From contig NZ_JAFBCL010000001.1 in assembly GCF_016907655.1 (NCBI RefSeq), positions 4,994,001-5,058,000 of the forward strand: a DNA stretch of 64,000 bases, written 5' to 3'. Both the position numbers and the translations under genes were made by a program. The notes beneath the pieces were generated by a model. The model ran no database searches and was not told where the DNA came from. It worked only from the letters and a program-made list of their open reading frames with translations. Shown in pieces: positions 1-9,169 of this stretch. The DNA comes from Saccharothrix algeriensis (GTDB lineage: Bacteria; Actinomycetota; Actinomycetes; Mycobacteriales; Pseudonocardiaceae). Each line of letters opens with the position of its first letter. Position 1 is the stretch's first letter.

Positions 1-517
1 GCAGGTCCGTCAGCGTCGGCCCGCCGAACACCCGCAGCGCGAGCGGCTTGGCGTCCTCGGGCAGGTCGTAGTAGACGTCGTACTCCAGCCGCACGTTCGC
101 GCCCAGGTCCAGCACCTCGGGCTGCCGCTTGATCGTCATGGCCTGCGCGTCGACCGCGTGCTCGACCTTCTTGTCGTCCACCAGCACGTGCTTGCGGGCG
201 TCGAACGAGACGCTGCTGCGCCCGTTGTTGACCACGCTCATCCGCACCCGGACGAACTGCCCCCTGGCCTCGAACTCGGCGTGGCTGCCCACCAGCGCGT
301 CCATCCCGGTGGTCAGCCCGAGCAGGGTGAACGCCGTGTCGCCCTCGGAGGCGGTCGGCAGGTGCAGGATCCCCTCGTCCGGCCGGGCCGTCACGCTGGG
401 CACGGGGTAGACCGCCGCCGCCGAGGTGGCCGGGGTCGAGGTCGCCGGCGTCCCGGCGCACCCCGCCACCGCGACCGCGACCGCCGCGACCGCCGCCGCC
501 AGGGCCGCCGACCTCAT
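1..517 (-). CDS. Putative lipoprotein, DUF4352-like (C-terminus outside the window)
   Basis: The visible 172 residues start with a short basic N-terminus and an Ala/Val-rich stretch ending in the lipobox-like VAVAGC, so the product is probably exported and lipid-anchored at the Cys near residue 19. After a Thr/Ala/Pro-rich linker comes a beta-rich region with the pattern FVRVRMSVVNNGRSSVSFD, which resembles the immunoglobulin-like DUF4352 fold of Gram-positive lipoproteins. The gene overlaps the thioesterase stop codon by ATGA, so it is the downstream gene of a two-gene operon. Its stop codon lies beyond base 1. Family assignment is by pattern only and function is unknown. Confidence 0.6.
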   Translation of the reverse strand, partial: MRSAALAAAVAAVAVAVAGCAGTPATSTPATSAAAVYPVPSVTARPDEGILHLPTASEGDTAFTLLGLTTGMDALVGSHAEFEARGQFVRVRMSVVNNGRSSVSFDARKHVLVDDKKVEHAVDAQAMTIKRQPEVLDLGANVRLEYDVYYDLPEDAKPLALRVFGGPTLTDL

Positions 518-966
518 GCCCGGCTCCCGGGTGTGGCCTCCCGCAGGAAGCACGTCAGCCGCGCCGTGCAGCTGCGCCGCCCCTGGTCGTCGCTGATCAC
601 GATCTCGTAGGTCGCCGTGGACCGACCCCGGTGGACGGGCGTGCACACCCCCGTCACGAGTCCCTCGGTCACGCCCCGGTGGTGCGTGCACGACAGCTCC
701 AGCCCCACCGCGATCCGCTCCGGCGCGGCGTGCATGGCCGCGGCGATCGACCCCAGCGTCTCCGCCAGCACCGCGTTCGCGCCGCCGTGCAGCAACCCGT
801 ACGGCTGGCGGTTGCCCTTCACCGGCATGGTGCCGACGAGGTGGTCGGCATCCCATCGGGTGATTTCAATGCCCATCCTGGTGGTGAGCTGCTCGTGCTC
901 GACGGCTCGGTCGGCGCCGGGGATGTCCTGCGGTGCTGCGCTCACGTGCTGCTCCACTCGGTGCAT
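514..966 (-). CDS. PaaI-family hotdog thioesterase
   Basis: The 150-residue product matches small hotdog-fold acyl-CoA thioesterases. It has the segment GLLHGGANAVLAETLGS, where the HGG motif and following helix hold the acyl-CoA, then strands with GLELSCTHHRGV and a C-terminal strand SCTARLTCFL. Related proteins hydrolyse aryl- or acyl-CoA esters in the cytoplasm; the substrate here cannot be read from sequence. Met31 (MGIEITRW) is an alternative start that would remove a charged, poorly conserved-looking N-terminus. The gene is divergent from polA with only 31 bases between starts, so the two promoters must be close or overlapping. Its stop overlaps the next gene's start. Confidence 0.8.
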   Translation of the reverse strand: MHRVEQHVSAAPQDIPGADRAVEHEQLTTRMGIEITRWDADHLVGTMPVKGNRQPYGLLHGGANAVLAETLGSIAAAMHAAPERIAVGLELSCTHHRGVTEGLVTGVCTPVHRGRSTATYEIVISDDQGRRSCTARLTCFLREATPGSRA

Positions 967-997
967 GACTGTCGGACCTTCACCCTAGACTCGCCCC

Positions 998-3667
998 GTG
1001 AGCACTTCAGAAGCCTCCCGCCTGCTGCTGGTCGACGGCCACTCGATGGCCTACCGGGCGTTCTTCGCGCTGCCCAAGGAGAACTTCCAGACCGGCACGG
1101 GCCAGACCACCAACGCGGTCTACGGCTTCACGTCGATGCTCATCAACCTGCTGCGCGACGAGCAGCCCACGCACGTGGCGGTGGCGTTCGACGTCTCGCG
1201 CAAGACCTTCCGCACCGACGCCTACGCGGAGTACAAGGCCGGCCGCAGCGCGACGCCGGACGAGTTCCGCGGGCAGGTCAGCCTCATCAAGGACGTGCTG
1301 GGCACGCTCAACATCCCCACCCTGGCGAAGGAGGACTACGAGGCCGACGACGTCATCGCGACGCTCACCACCCAGGCCACCGACCTCGGCTACGAGGTCC
1401 TCATCTGCACCGGCGACCGGGACGCCCTGCAGCTGGTCAACGACCGGGTGACGGTGCTCTACCCGGTCAAGGGCGTGTCCGAGATGGCCCGCTACACCCC
1501 CGAGCTGGTGCTGGAGAAGCAGGGCGTCGAACCCGCCCGGTACGCCGACTACGCGGCGGTGCGCGGCGACTCCTCCGACAACCTGCCCAACACCCCCGGC
1601 GTCGGCCCGAAGACGATCGTGAAGCTGCTCAACCGGTTCGGCTCGCTCGACGGCCTGATCGACCACGTCGACGAGGTGCCCGGCAGGGTCGGCGAGGCCC
1701 TGCGCGCCAACCTGCCCAACATCATGCTCAACCGGCAGCTCACCGAGCTGGTCCGGGACGTGGAGCTGCCGGTCGGCCCGGCGGAGCTGGCGACCCGGCC
1801 GTGGGACCGCGACGCGGTGCACCGCCTGTTCGACGAGCTGGAGTTCCGCGTCCTGCGCGACCGGCTGTTCGCGACGCTGTCCACCGCCGAGCCCGAGGCC
1901 GAGGAGGGCTTCGAGGTCACCGGCGGCGCCGTGGCCCCCGGCGAGCTGGCGGCCTGGCTCGACGCCCACGCCCGGTCCGGCCGCGTCGGCCTGGCGCCGC
2001 GCGTGGTCGGCGGCGACCTGGAGGGCATCGCCCTGGCCGGCGGCGAGGGCGGCTACGTCGAGGTCGCCACCCTCACCGAGGAGGACGAGAACGCGCTCGC
2101 CGCGTGGCTGGCCGACGAGGCGGTCCCCAAGGCCGGGCACGACCTCAAGCTCCCGCTGCGGGCGCTGCGCGCGCGCGGCTGGGAGCTGGCCGGCCTGACC
2201 AGCGACACCGCGCTCGCGGCCTACCTCGTCCGGCCCGGCCAGCGCAGCTTCGCGCTGGACGACCTCGCCCTGCGCTACCTCCAGCGGGAGCTGCGGGCCG
2301 AGGAGCCCGACGACGGCCAGCTGTCCCTGCTCGCCGACGAGGACGAGGAGCGGCAGAAGACCGCGCAGGCGGCGATCGTCCGCGCGTTCGCGGTGTCCGA
2401 GCTGGCCGACGCGCTGGACGCGCAGCTGGCCGAGACCGGCCAGGACACCCTGCTGGCGACCCTGGAGCTGCCGCTGATGGCCGTGCTGGACGAGGTCGAG
2501 GCGGTCGGCATCGCGATCGACTCCGAGCACCTCGCGGCGCTGGAGGCGCACTTCGCCGCGGGGGTCAAGCAGGCCGCGCAGGACGCGTACGCGGTGATCG
2601 GCAAGGAGATCAACCTCGGCTCGCCCAAGCAGCTGCAGGCGGTGCTGTTCGACGAGCTGAAGATGCCGAAGACGAAGAAGACCAAGACCGGCTACACCAC
2701 CGACGCGGACGCCCTGCAGAACCTCTACGAGCAGACCGAGCACCCGTTCCTGCAGCACCTGCTGGCGCACCGGGACGTGACGCGGCTGAAGTCGACGGTG
2801 GACGGCCTGCTCAAGTCGGTGGCCGACGACGGCCGCATCCACACCACGTTCCACCAGACCATCGCGGCGACCGGGCGGCTGTCCTCGACCGACCCGAACC
2901 TGCAGAACATCCCGATCCGCACCGAGGAGGGCAGGCGCATCCGCCAGGCGTTCGTCGTCGGCCCCGGCTACGCGGAGCTGATGACGGCCGACTACAGCCA
3001 GATCGAGATGCGGATCATGGCGCACCTGTCGGAGGACGCGGGCCTGATCGAGGCGTTCCGGTCGGGGGAGGACCTGCACACGTTCGTCGCCTCGCGCGCG
3101 TTCTCGGTGCCCACCGCGGAGGTGACCGCCGAGCAGCGCCGCCGCGTCAAGGCGATGTCCTACGGGCTGGCGTACGGCCTGTCGGTCTACGGCCTGGCGC
3201 AGCAGCTGCGCATCTCGGCGGAGGAGGCGCGGGAGCAGATGGAGGCGTACTTCGCGCGGTTCGGCGGGGTGCGCGACTACCTGCACGCGATCGTGGAGGA
3301 CGCCCGGGGCAAGGGCTACACCGAGACCATCCTCGGCCGCCGCCGCTACCTGCCCGACCTGAACAGCGACAACCGGCAGCGCCGGGAGATGGCCGAGCGG
3401 ATGGCGCTCAACGCGCCGATCCAGGGCTCCGCGGCGGACATCATCAAGGTGGCGATGCTGGGCGTGTTCCGCGCGCTGCAGGAGTCCGGGCTGCGGTCGC
3501 GGATGCTGCTGCAGGTGCACGACGAACTGGTGCTGGAGATCGCCGAGGGCGAGCGCGAGGCGGTGGAGGCGCTCGTGCGGGAGCAGATGGGGCGGGCCTA
3601 CGAGCTGTCGGTGCCGATGGAGGTCTCCGTCGGCGTCGGCCGGTCCTGGGACGACGCGGCGCACTGA
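998..3667 (+). CDS. polA: DNA polymerase I
   Basis: The 889-residue protein is a full-length family A polymerase used in Okazaki-fragment processing and repair. The N-terminal 5' nuclease (about 1-300) shows LLLVDGHSMAYRAF, the acidic cluster YEADDVIATL and the GDSSDNLPNTPGVGPKT helix-hairpin region. The central 3'-5' exonuclease-like domain (about 310-490) has no D-x-E metal motif and carries HDLKLP where an exonuclease would have the later Asp, so proofreading is probably absent, as in other actinobacterial PolA. The polymerase domain has motif A (TADYSQIEMR), motif B (RRRVKAMSYGLAYG) and motif C (VHDELVLE). GTG start is chosen because it gives the usual family N-terminus directly. Confidence 0.97.
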   Translation: MSTSEASRLLLVDGHSMAYRAFFALPKENFQTGTGQTTNAVYGFTSMLINLLRDEQPTHVAVAFDVSRKTFRTDAYAEYKAGRSATPDEFRGQVSLIKDVLGTLNIPTLAKEDYEADDVIATLTTQATDLGYEVLICTGDRDALQLVNDRVTVLYPVKGVSEMARYTPELVLEKQGVEPARYADYAAVRGDSSDNLPNTPGVGPKTIVKLLNRFGSLDGLIDHVDEVPGRVGEALRANLPNIMLNRQLTELVRDVELPVGPAELATRPWDRDAVHRLFDELEFRVLRDRLFATLSTAEPEAEEGFEVTGGAVAPGELAAWLDAHARSGRVGLAPRVVGGDLEGIALAGGEGGYVEVATLTEEDENALAAWLADEAVPKAGHDLKLPLRALRARGWELAGLTSDTALAAYLVRPGQRSFALDDLALRYLQRELRAEEPDDGQLSLLADEDEERQKTAQAAIVRAFAVSELADALDAQLAETGQDTLLATLELPLMAVLDEVEAVGIAIDSEHLAALEAHFAAGVKQAAQDAYAVIGKEINLGSPKQLQAVLFDELKMPKTKKTKTGYTTDADALQNLYEQTEHPFLQHLLAHRDVTRLKSTVDGLLKSVADDGRIHTTFHQTIAATGRLSSTDPNLQNIPIRTEEGRRIRQAFVVGPGYAELMTADYSQIEMRIMAHLSEDAGLIEAFRSGEDLHTFVASRAFSVPTAEVTAEQRRRVKAMSYGLAYGLSVYGLAQQLRISAEEAREQMEAYFARFGGVRDYLHAIVEDARGKGYTETILGRRRYLPDLNSDNRQRREMAERMALNAPIQGSAADIIKVAMLGVFRALQESGLRSRMLLQVHDELVLEIAEGEREAVEALVREQMGRAYELSVPMEVSVGVGRSWDDAAH

Positions 3668-3676
3668 GCGGTGGCC

Positions 3677-3706
3677 GGGCCGGGGGCGGGTGACCACCCC
3701 CGGCCC
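3677..3706 (+). terminator. GC-rich hairpin after polA
   Basis: Perfect 10-bp arms GGGCCGGGGG and CCCCCGGCCC enclose a 10-base loop, ten bases after the polA stop. There is no T tract, which is common for actinobacterial terminators. Confidence 0.6.
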
Positions 3707-3785
3707 TTGAGGGGCGCGACCGCCCGTGCGGCCCGCGAGCCCGGCGGCGGCTTGCGCCGGTGCCGCCGATGACCACAATCGAGTG

Positions 3786-5126
3786 ATGCGACGGGTACTG
3801 GGGTCGGTCTTCGCCCTGATCCTGCTGTTCGCCCTGCCGGTGGCCGCCGCGCCGGTCGCTCCGCCGGCCCCGCCGTCGGCGGCGGAGCCCGGCGGGACAC
3901 CCCCGGACCGGCCGCTGCCCGGCTACGCGATCTCGAACCCGCCGCTCGCGCCGGCCCTCGTCGGCGGCGAGCCCAGCCGGGTGGAGCAGGGCGTGCACCG
4001 GCACGCCGCCTACACCGCGGAGGTCCCGCCCCGCTGGAACGGCCGGCTCGCGCTGTGGGCGCACGGCTACCGGGGCCCGTCCGCGACCCTGACCGTCGAG
4101 CCGCCGCCCCACGGCCTGCGGCAGCGGCTGCTGGACCAGGGCTTCGCGTGGGCGGCGTCGAGCTACTCCGCCAACGGCTACGACGTGAAGGCGGGCGTCG
4201 AGAGCACCCGCGACCTGGCCGGGCACTTCGCCGCGCTGGTGGGGCAGCCCCGCGACGTGTTCCTGGTCGGGGCCTCGATGGGCGGCCACGTGATCGCCCG
4301 CTCGCTGGAGCAGCACCCCGGCTCCTACCGGGGCGCGCTGGCGCTGTGCGGCGCGCTCGGCGACCACGAGCTGTTCGACTTCTTCCTCGACCACCAGCTC
4401 GTGGCGCAGGCCCTGGCCGGGGTCGACGCGTTCCCGCTGCCCGCCGACTACCTGTCGACCCGGGTGCCGCTGATCAAGGCCAACCTCGGGCTGGACGGCA
4501 CGCCGAACGAACGCGGCCGGCAGTTCGCCCGGGTGGTGGTCGAGCGCAGCGGCGGCGAGCGGCCGGGCGCGCAGGCGGCCTTCGCGCACTGGCGGGACTT
4601 CCTGTTCGGCCTCCCCGCCGTGCGCACCGGCGACGACCTGGCCACCGACCCGCTCCGGATCGCGACCAACGCCTCCACCCGCTACGCGCCCACCACGCCG
4701 GTCGACCTGAACCGCGAGGTGGAGCGGGTGCCCCCGCAGGACCCGCGGGCCCGGCAGACCCCGGAGCTGACCGCCATCCCGCGCGTCGAGGGCCGCCCGA
4801 GCGCCCCGGTGCTGTCCCTGCACGGCCTGGGCGACCTGTTCGTGCCGTTCTCGATGGAGCAGCGCTACCAGCGGGAGGTGCGGGACAACGGCCGGTCCGA
4901 CCTGCTGGCGCAGCGCGCGATCCGGACCGTCGAGCACTGCGAGTTCAGCCCGGCGGAGGTGGGCCGGGCCTGGGACGACCTGGTGGCCTGGGCCGACACC
5001 GGCCGGCGGCCGGCGGCGGACGTCGTGGACGACCCCGCCGCCGTGGCCGCCGCGGACTACGGGTGCCGGTTCAGCGACCCCGACGCCTACGGCACCGGCA
5101 CCCGCGGGTCGTTCCCGCGCTGCTAG
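3786..5126 (+). CDS. Secreted alpha/beta hydrolase
   Basis: The product (446 residues from this start) begins MRRVLGSVFALILLFALP followed by an Ala-Pro stretch, a typical Sec signal peptide; an in-frame GTG/ATG further upstream would bury it, which is why this ATG is preferred. The mature part has an alpha/beta hydrolase fold with an early strand LALWAHGYRG and the nucleophile elbow VGASMGGHV (G-x-S-x-G), and a late LHGLGDLFVPF region where the acid of the triad is expected. The catalytic His is likely in the C-terminal VEHCEF segment. It probably acts outside the membrane on an ester or peptide; the substrate is unknown. It lies alone after the polA terminator. Confidence 0.75.
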   Translation: MRRVLGSVFALILLFALPVAAAPVAPPAPPSAAEPGGTPPDRPLPGYAISNPPLAPALVGGEPSRVEQGVHRHAAYTAEVPPRWNGRLALWAHGYRGPSATLTVEPPPHGLRQRLLDQGFAWAASSYSANGYDVKAGVESTRDLAGHFAALVGQPRDVFLVGASMGGHVIARSLEQHPGSYRGALALCGALGDHELFDFFLDHQLVAQALAGVDAFPLPADYLSTRVPLIKANLGLDGTPNERGRQFARVVVERSGGERPGAQAAFAHWRDFLFGLPAVRTGDDLATDPLRIATNASTRYAPTTPVDLNREVERVPPQDPRARQTPELTAIPRVEGRPSAPVLSLHGLGDLFVPFSMEQRYQREVRDNGRSDLLAQRAIRTVEHCEFSPAEVGRAWDDLVAWADTGRRPAADVVDDPAAVAAADYGCRFSDPDAYGTGTRGSFPRC

Positions 5127-5244
5127 CGGTCGGGGCGCGGTCCACTGTGGAGGCCGCCGGGCGTTGCCCGTCGGGGTGCCGCCCGATCGGGTGCCGGGCG
5201 CGCTGCGCCGCCGGGGGCTTGCGGCGCGACGGTAGCCTTTCCCG

Positions 5245-5841
5245 GTGCCGCTGTTAGGAGCCGCCGACGAGTTGCCGCACCCACCGGCACGCGTGCTGGT
5301 CGCGGGCACCTCGGGCGCCGGGAAGTCGACGATGGCCAGGCGCGTCGCCGACGCCCTCGGCCTGTCCTACGTGGAGATGGACTCGCTGTTCCACGGTCCG
5401 CAGTGGACCCCGCGGCCGGAGTTCGAGGCCGACGTGCGCGAGCTGGTCGCGGGCGAGGAGTGGGCGACCGAGTGGCAGTACTCGGCGGCCCGCCCGCTGC
5501 TGCTGGCCCGGGCCGACACGCTGATCTGGCTGGACCACCCCCGGCGCACCGTGCTGCGCCGGGTGACCGTGCGCACGGTGCTGCGCCGGGTCCGCCGCCA
5601 GGTGCTGTGGAACGGCAACACCGAGCCGCCCCTGCGGACGGTGTTCACCGACCCGGAGCACCTGCTGCGCTGGGCGTGGCGGTCGCACGGCCGCAACCGC
5701 GAGCGCGTCGCGGCGCTGCCGGCCGGGCGGGACGGGGAGCGCCTGGCGGTGGTGCGGCTGCGCGGGCAGCGCGAAGTGGACCGATGGTGCGCCGGGCCCC
5801 TCCGGCGCGCGGCGGAGCGGGGAGAGGAGCCGGTGCGGTGA
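5245..5841 (+). CDS. P-loop kinase-like ATPase
   Basis: The 198-residue protein has an early Walker A motif, AGTSGAGKSTMARRVA (about residues 20-35), followed by LSYVEMDSLFHGPQW, which resembles the substrate loop of adenylate- and shikimate-kinase-like proteins (the D-x-L-F-H-x-P-x-W pattern of uncharacterised 'topology modulation' ATPases such as FlaR). LIWLDHPRRTVLRRV is the next core strand and its Arg-rich lid region. A nucleotide-dependent kinase role is likely but the acceptor is not known. GTG is the start. Its TGA overlaps the GTG of the next gene (GTGA), so the two are translationally coupled. Confidence 0.7.
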   Translation: MPLLGAADELPHPPARVLVAGTSGAGKSTMARRVADALGLSYVEMDSLFHGPQWTPRPEFEADVRELVAGEEWATEWQYSAARPLLLARADTLIWLDHPRRTVLRRVTVRTVLRRVRRQVLWNGNTEPPLRTVFTDPEHLLRWAWRSHGRNRERVAALPAGRDGERLAVVRLRGQREVDRWCAGPLRRAAERGEEPVR

Positions 5842-6506
5842 GCGGGCGGACGGCGCTGGTGCTCGGTGGCACCGGCATGTTGACGGGTTGCGCGGACGAC
5901 CTGCTGGCCCGGGGCTGGCAGGTGGTGCTGCCCTCGCGGCGCCCGCCGCGGGCGGGCGCCGCGGCGCGGGCCGCCCTGGGCCGCCGCGGGCACGTGCCGC
6001 AGCCGGGCGCCGGGTCGGCCGACGGCCACCCGGCGGGGTCGCCGGGCGGGCGGCCCGACGCGCGCGGGGACGGGCGGCCGGGGGACGGGCGCCGGGGCGC
6101 CGCGACGTGGGTGCGGGCGGACTGGGCCCGCCCCGGCGAGCTGGCCGACCGGGTCCGCGGGGTGCTGCCCGCGCCCGCCGACCTGCTGGTGGCCTGGGTG
6201 CACACCAGCTACCGCGAACCGGTGCTGCGGGCCGTCGCGCCGCTGCTGGCGCCGACCGCGCCCGTGGTCGAGGTGCACGACAGCCGCGCCATCAGCTCCC
6301 GGCAGGGCGTGCCCGCGCCGATCCTGGCCGGCCACCCCACCCAGCAGGTGGTGCTGGGCTTCGTCCGGCACGGCGGCGGCACCCGCTGGCTCAGCCACGA
6401 GGAGATGTCCGCCGGCGTGCTGGCGGCGGTGCGCCGGGCCCTGGACGGCAAGCCCGCGGCGGTGCACCAGGTCGGCCAGGTCGACACCTGGGTCGCGCGC
6501 TCCTGA
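5838..6506 (+). CDS. Rossmann-fold dehydrogenase-like protein with low-complexity insert
   Basis: The 222-residue protein starts ALVLGGTGMLTG, a glycine-rich nucleotide-binding turn of short-chain-dehydrogenase type, and continues with LARGWQVVLPSRR. Later segments ADLLVAWVHTSYREPV and VVEVHDSRAISS would be further core strands. No clear Tyr-x3-Lys catalytic pair is visible, so it may be a reductase-like binding protein rather than an active enzyme. Residues about 40-85 are a Gly/Pro/Arg/Asp-rich insertion with little structure potential, which looks like an expansion. The start is set by the GTGA overlap with the preceding kinase-like gene; the stop lies just before a tandem-repeat stretch. 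Confidence 0.65.
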   Translation: MSGRTALVLGGTGMLTGCADDLLARGWQVVLPSRRPPRAGAAARAALGRRGHVPQPGAGSADGHPAGSPGGRPDARGDGRPGDGRRGAATWVRADWARPGELADRVRGVLPAPADLLVAWVHTSYREPVLRAVAPLLAPTAPVVEVHDSRAISSRQGVPAPILAGHPTQQVVLGFVRHGGGTRWLSHEEMSAGVLAAVRRALDGKPAAVHQVGQVDTWVARS

Positions 6507-6540
6507 CCCCGGCGCGGCCGGGACCGGGACCTCGCCGGGC

Positions 6541-6615
6541 CGGACCGCACGGTGCCGGACCGCACGGTGCCGGACCGCACGGTGCCGGACCGCACGGTGC
6601 CGGACCGCACGGTGC
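6541..6615. repeat. 15-bp tandem repeat, five perfect copies
   Basis: The unit CGGACCGCACGGTGC is repeated five times without error and then decays over the next three units (6616 to about 6680). It fills the gap between the convergent Rossmann-like gene and the tetR gene. Because 15 is a multiple of three, the array is open in several frames and produces false ORFs on both strands. Confidence 0.95.
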
Positions 6616-6680
6616 CGGACCGCGCGGGACCGGGCCGCACGGGACCCGACCTCACCGGGCCTGCCTCACCGGACCGGATC

Positions 6681-7277
6681 TCACCGGGCCGGCCGCAGCC
6701 CCCGCACCAGCAGCAGCACCGCTTCCCGCACCTCGGCCGGGGACCGGTCGGGCTGGAACACCTGCCAGTCCAGCGCGACCACCAGCAGGGTGCCGAACAG
6801 CGCCGCCGACGCCGTGCCGACCTGCACGCCGTCGGGCAGCCGGCCCTCGTCGGACAGCCGCTGCATCTGCCCGCGCACGATGGAGACGATGTCGTCGCGC
6901 AGCAGGCTCAGCGTCCCGTGCCACTGGCCCGGCGTCCGCCACAGCTCGCTGACCAGCAGCTGCCCGAACGCGGGGTACTCGGCGAAGAACCCCAGCACCC
7001 CGTCGACCAGCGACTCCAGCGCCCGCTCGGTCTCCGCCTCGCCCTCGGCGGCCCGCAGCCGCCCGGCCAGCAGCTCCACCCCGTGCCGCAGCAGGGCGTC
7101 CACCAGGGCGTCCTTGCTGGCGAAGTTGTAGTACACGGTGCCCTTGGCGACCCCGGCCTCGGCGGCGATCTCGTCGACCGTCACGCTCGCCGCGCCGCGT
7201 TCACCCACCAGCCGCAGCGCGGCGTCGAACAGCTTCTGCTTGGTGGCGGCGGTGCGGCCGGCGCGGTTGCCGGTCAC
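6681..7277 (-). CDS. TetR-family repressor of the YhgE operon
   Basis: The 198-residue product has a standard N-terminal TetR DNA-binding domain: ATKQKLFDAALRLVGERG, then the helix-turn-helix VTVDEIAAEAGVAKGT and the conserved VYYNFASKDALVDALL. The helical C-terminal part is the ligand and dimer domain; the ligand is unknown. The GTG start overlaps the stop of the yhgE-like gene (GTGA), so it is the last gene of a three-gene operon. A 24-bp palindrome just upstream of the first gene is the likely operator, which suggests negative autoregulation of the whole operon. Confidence 0.9.
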   Translation of the reverse strand: MTGNRAGRTAATKQKLFDAALRLVGERGAASVTVDEIAAEAGVAKGTVYYNFASKDALVDALLRHGVELLAGRLRAAEGEAETERALESLVDGVLGFFAEYPAFGQLLVSELWRTPGQWHGTLSLLRDDIVSIVRGQMQRLSDEGRLPDGVQVGTASAALFGTLLVVALDWQVFQPDRSPAEVREAVLLLVRGLRPAR

Positions 7278-9169
7278 AGCACCAGTTCGGGTTCGAGGCG
7301 AGACGGGGTCCACACCCGCTGCTTGTACGCGGCCAGCGTCGACAAGGCAAGGGACCCCACCAGGTAGGCCGCCAGGACCAGCACGTCCTTGCCGACGCCG
7401 CTGAGCTGCCCGCCGTACATCAGGTGCCGCAGCCCGTCGACTGCGTAGCCCATGGGCAGCCCGTAGTGCAGCGGGTACAGCGGCTCGGGGATGGTCTGCC
7501 ACGGGAACGTCCCGCCCGCGCTGACCAGCTGGAGGATCAGCAGCACCAGGCCGACGAACTTCCCGACCGCGCCGAGCAGGGCGTTGAGCGCGTGCAGCAG
7601 CGCCACGAACGACGCGGAGGCCAGCAGCAGGAAGCCCAGGGTCCCCCACGGGTGCGTCGGCCGGATGTCGACCACCAGCGCCACCACCGCGAGCATGATC
7701 ACCACCTGCGCCGCGCCCAGCAGCACGCCCGGCAGCCACCCGCCCAGCGCGACCCGCAGCGGGTTCTGCGAGGCCGCCAGGCCGCGCCGGGAGAACGGCT
7801 TGAGCAGCAGGAACAGCACGAACGCGCCGATCCAGGTGGCCAGGCCGAGGAAGAACGGGGCGAGCCCGGCCCCGTAGCTGCCCGCCGACGTCTGGCTGAC
7901 GCCGCGGACGTTCACCGGGTCGCCGATGGTGTTGGCCGTCGACTCGCGGGTGGGGTCGTCCGGGTTCGGGATCTGCGCGACGCCCTCGTTGAGGCCGTCG
8001 CGCAGCTGGTTCGCGCCGGTCACGAGCTGCTGCTCGCCGTCGCGCAGCGCGATCGCGCCGTCGCGCAGCTGGGCGTTGCCGTCGGCGACCTGCTTCGCCC
8101 CGTCGGTGAGCTTGACGATCGCGTCGGTCAGCGCGGGCGTGGCCGCGGCCAGCTGCGCCGCTCCGCCGGCGACCTGCTGCGCGCCGTCGGCCAGGGTCCG
8201 CAGCTCGCCCGCGGCGCCCTGCACCCGGCCGTTGGCCTCGTCCAGCGGGGTGCGGGCGTCCTTGAGCGCCAGGACCACGTGCTGGACCTGCTCCTCGGTG
8301 AAGCCGGCGGCGCGCAGGCGGTTGGCGACGTCGCCGTTGAACTGGTCGAGCCGCCCGATGAGGGCCTGGGCCTTGGCCGCGTAGTTCTCGGCGGTCTGCG
8401 CGACGGTCTCGTTGCCGTCGGCGACCTGCTTCGCGCCGTCGGCCAGCTGCTGCGCCTGCACCGGCAGGTCCTTGGTCTTCCCGCGCAGCTCCAGCAGCCC
8501 GTCGGAGAGCTGCTTCGCGCCGTCGGCCAGCGGGCCCGCGCCGTCGACGAGCTTCTGGCTGCCGTCGAGGGCGCCCTGCTGGCCGGTGGCGAGCTTCGTC
8601 GCGCCGTCGGCGGCCTCGACGGTCTTCTGGCGGATCGTGGAGAACCCGAGCAGCAGCCGGTCGGCCGCCTCCGAGCCCACCTCCACCGACACCGACCGCC
8701 GCACCTCGGTGACCACCTGGTTGGCGATGGTGGAGCCGAGGTAGTTGTTCGCGTCGTTGGTGGTCAGCATGATCACGCCCTGCCGGGGCTGGAACTCGCC
8801 GGAGGACAGCAGGGCCTGGGAGAAGTCCTCGGGCAGGGTCAGCGCGAACGTGTAGGTCCCGTTGCGCACGCCCTCCTCGGCCTGCTCGGGGTCGACCCGC
8901 CGCCAGTCGAACCGGTGGCCGCTCACCAGCTCGTCGGCCACGTCCTGCCCGGCGTGCTTGACCGTGCCGTCGCTCGCGGTCGCGCCCTTGTCCGCCACGA
9001 CCAGCGCGGCCGGCACCTGGTGCAGGTTCGCGTACGGGTCCTTGTTCGCGTACAGGTACAGCGCCGCGTACAGCAGCGGGACCAGGGCCAGCGCCACCAC
9101 GGCGAGCTTGGGCAGCTTCCCGGCCGTGATGCGGCGCAGTTCGCTCAACGCCATCCGCAGGGCGGTCAC
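7274..9169 (-). CDS. YhgE/Pip-type membrane protein
   Basis: The 631-residue protein follows the YhgE/phage-infection-protein plan: one N-terminal membrane segment (LAVVALALVPLLYAALYLYA), a large outside region and five or six membrane segments at the C-terminus that resemble ABC-2 permeases. The outside region contains many short repeats of the form L-x-D-G-A-K-Q-V/L-x-D-G, which predict a long helical rod. The family includes the receptor for Lactococcus phage c2 and parts of type VII-like secretion loci; the actual transported molecule is unknown. The GTG start overlaps the stop of the ATPase-like gene, and its own stop overlaps tetR. Confidence 0.88.
   Translation of the reverse strand: MTALRMALSELRRITAGKLPKLAVVALALVPLLYAALYLYANKDPYANLHQVPAALVVADKGATASDGTVKHAGQDVADELVSGHRFDWRRVDPEQAEEGVRNGTYTFALTLPEDFSQALLSSGEFQPRQGVIMLTTNDANNYLGSTIANQVVTEVRRSVSVEVGSEAADRLLLGFSTIRQKTVEAADGATKLATGQQGALDGSQKLVDGAGPLADGAKQLSDGLLELRGKTKDLPVQAQQLADGAKQVADGNETVAQTAENYAAKAQALIGRLDQFNGDVANRLRAAGFTEEQVQHVVLALKDARTPLDEANGRVQGAAGELRTLADGAQQVAGGAAQLAAATPALTDAIVKLTDGAKQVADGNAQLRDGAIALRDGEQQLVTGANQLRDGLNEGVAQIPNPDDPTRESTANTIGDPVNVRGVSQTSAGSYGAGLAPFFLGLATWIGAFVLFLLLKPFSRRGLAASQNPLRVALGGWLPGVLLGAAQVVIMLAVVALVVDIRPTHPWGTLGFLLLASASFVALLHALNALLGAVGKFVGLVLLILQLVSAGGTFPWQTIPEPLYPLHYGLPMGYAVDGLRHLMYGGQLSGVGKDVLVLAAYLVGSLALSTLAAYKQRVWTPSRLEPELVL

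Noticed and set aside
1007..3778. A 923-codon minus-strand frame opposite polA
   Set aside because: It is the antisense shadow of polA: product is rich in Val/Arg/Leu/Gln with no domain, as expected from third-position G/C bias.
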